Assembly: GCA_021816165.1 (NCBI GenBank)
Contig: JAKAYZ010000176.1
Span: 1-6,022 of the forward strand
Length of the DNA: 6,022 nt
Source: Planctomycetota bacterium
Lineage (GTDB): Bacteria > Planctomycetota > Phycisphaerae > WQYP01
Direction: 5' to 3'
In this document: one piece after another, positions 5,525 to 6,022 of the stretch
Layout of the letters: every line of letters starts with the position of its first letter
Position numbering within the stretch: position 1 is the first letter of the stretch
The notes under the pieces: generated by a model
Database searches by the model: none
Told to the model about the DNA's origin: nothing
The model's input: only the letters and a program-made list of their open reading frames with translations
Made by a program: the position numbers and the translations under genes

Positions 5525-5596
5525 TGCGAGACGGGCGCAAAAAGTATGCGGTTACATCCGTTTACCGAGGGCGTTTACGGCAGCAGGGTGTTCGTA

Positions 5597-6022
5597 TTAA
5601 CCTTTACGCCCCTTGCGCAAAACGAGCGACGCAAATGCGTCCGCCGCCGGATTTTCCCCACCCGACCTGACCAGATGCAGCGGCCGATTGATCGCCATAT
5701 CCGTAACTTTTATTTGTATCAGCGCACCGCTTGCCAATTCATCTTTACATACAAGGGCAGAAATAATGGCCCTGCCAAAACCATGTTGTACAAATTCTTT
5801 AATGGCGTGGGCATTGGTCAGTTCAAACGCGGGTGTGGCCTTGAGGCCGCGCGTAGCGAGAAAATCATCAAAAACCGCACGCGTACCGGACCCAGGTTCG
5901 CGCAGGATCAGCGGCCCATTGAGCAATTCGGCAATGCTGATCGTCTTCCGGGCCAGCGCCCCGGTCGCAGGCCCAATGGCCACAAGTTCGTCGTGGTGAA
6001 AAATAACCGATCCCGGCAAATC
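5597..6022 (-). CDS. LysR-type transcriptional regulator, C-terminal effector domain (partial, N-terminus beyond right edge)
   Basis: Only the last 141 residues are visible; the DNA-binding helix-turn-helix half lies outside the window. The fragment matches the second half of a LysR substrate-binding domain: FHHDELVAIGPA, then LILREPGSGTR, which is characteristic of the family's ligand pocket region, then a helix with AIKEFVQHGFGRAIIS (the usual 'V-x-x-G-x-G-x-x-x-x-x' block), LASGALIQIKV, and a closing NPAADAFASLVLRKG. The domain would bind a small effector and switch the regulator. The class resembles CysL/CbbR-like members, but the ligand cannot be deduced. Family members are usually about 300 residues, so about half is present. 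It ends with TAA 106 bases before mrdA, on the same strand. LysR-type proteins often control a divergent neighbour, which would be to the right of the window. Confidence 0.88.
   Translation of the reverse strand, partial: DLPGSVIFHHDELVAIGPATGALARKTISIAELLNGPLILREPGSGTRAVFDDFLATRGLKATPAFELTNAHAIKEFVQHGFGRAIISALVCKDELASGALIQIKVTDMAINRPLHLVRSGGENPAADAFASLVLRKGRKG

Overview
All genes that can be supported lie on the minus strand. Reading from the right edge leftward in the direction of transcription they are: the C-terminal half of a LysR-type regulator; penicillin-binding protein 2 (mrdA); rodA; a complete secreted protein with a PEP-CTERM anchor; and the N-terminal part of a second, apparently related secreted protein that runs off the left edge. 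The coding regions are fairly GC-rich, with AT-rich islands at the promoters. PEP-CTERM sorting occurs in Gram-negative, envelope- or exopolysaccharide-producing bacteria. Together with an mrdA-rodA pair this suggests an environmental bacterium, perhaps of the PVC group (Verrucomicrobiota or Phycisphaerae-like Planctomycetota). That placement is inference; no rRNA or other phylogenetic marker is present.

Positions 5597-6022 hold the effector-binding half of the LysR-type protein. A 106-base gap follows, with a small inverted repeat and a possible -10 box, and then mrdA (3430-5490) and rodA (2213-3430). These two overlap by one base (TGATG). PBP2 is the transpeptidase and RodA the glycosyltransferase of the elongasome, the machine that builds side-wall peptidoglycan in rod-shaped cells, so co-translation would keep the two partners matched. 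PBP2 keeps the three active-site motifs, and a C-C-H-C set spaced like the zinc site described in PBP2.

Positions 1802-2212 and 509-949 are long non-coding stretches in front of the two secreted-protein genes. They are built alike. Each has an AT-rich UP-like tract ending in TTTTTC, then a TTGA-type -35, a 17-base spacer, a TAT--T -10, and then a GC-rich leader rich in potential hairpins, 323 or 329 bases long before the ATG. A 17-base sequence differing at one position occurs in both leaders. The proteins themselves share an N-terminal pattern. The simplest reading is a duplicated or co-regulated pair of surface-protein genes with long structured 5' leaders. This is the part of the window most likely to hold undescribed regulation.

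No rRNA, tRNA, CRISPR array, insertion sequence or plus-strand gene was found, and no convincing intrinsic terminator.
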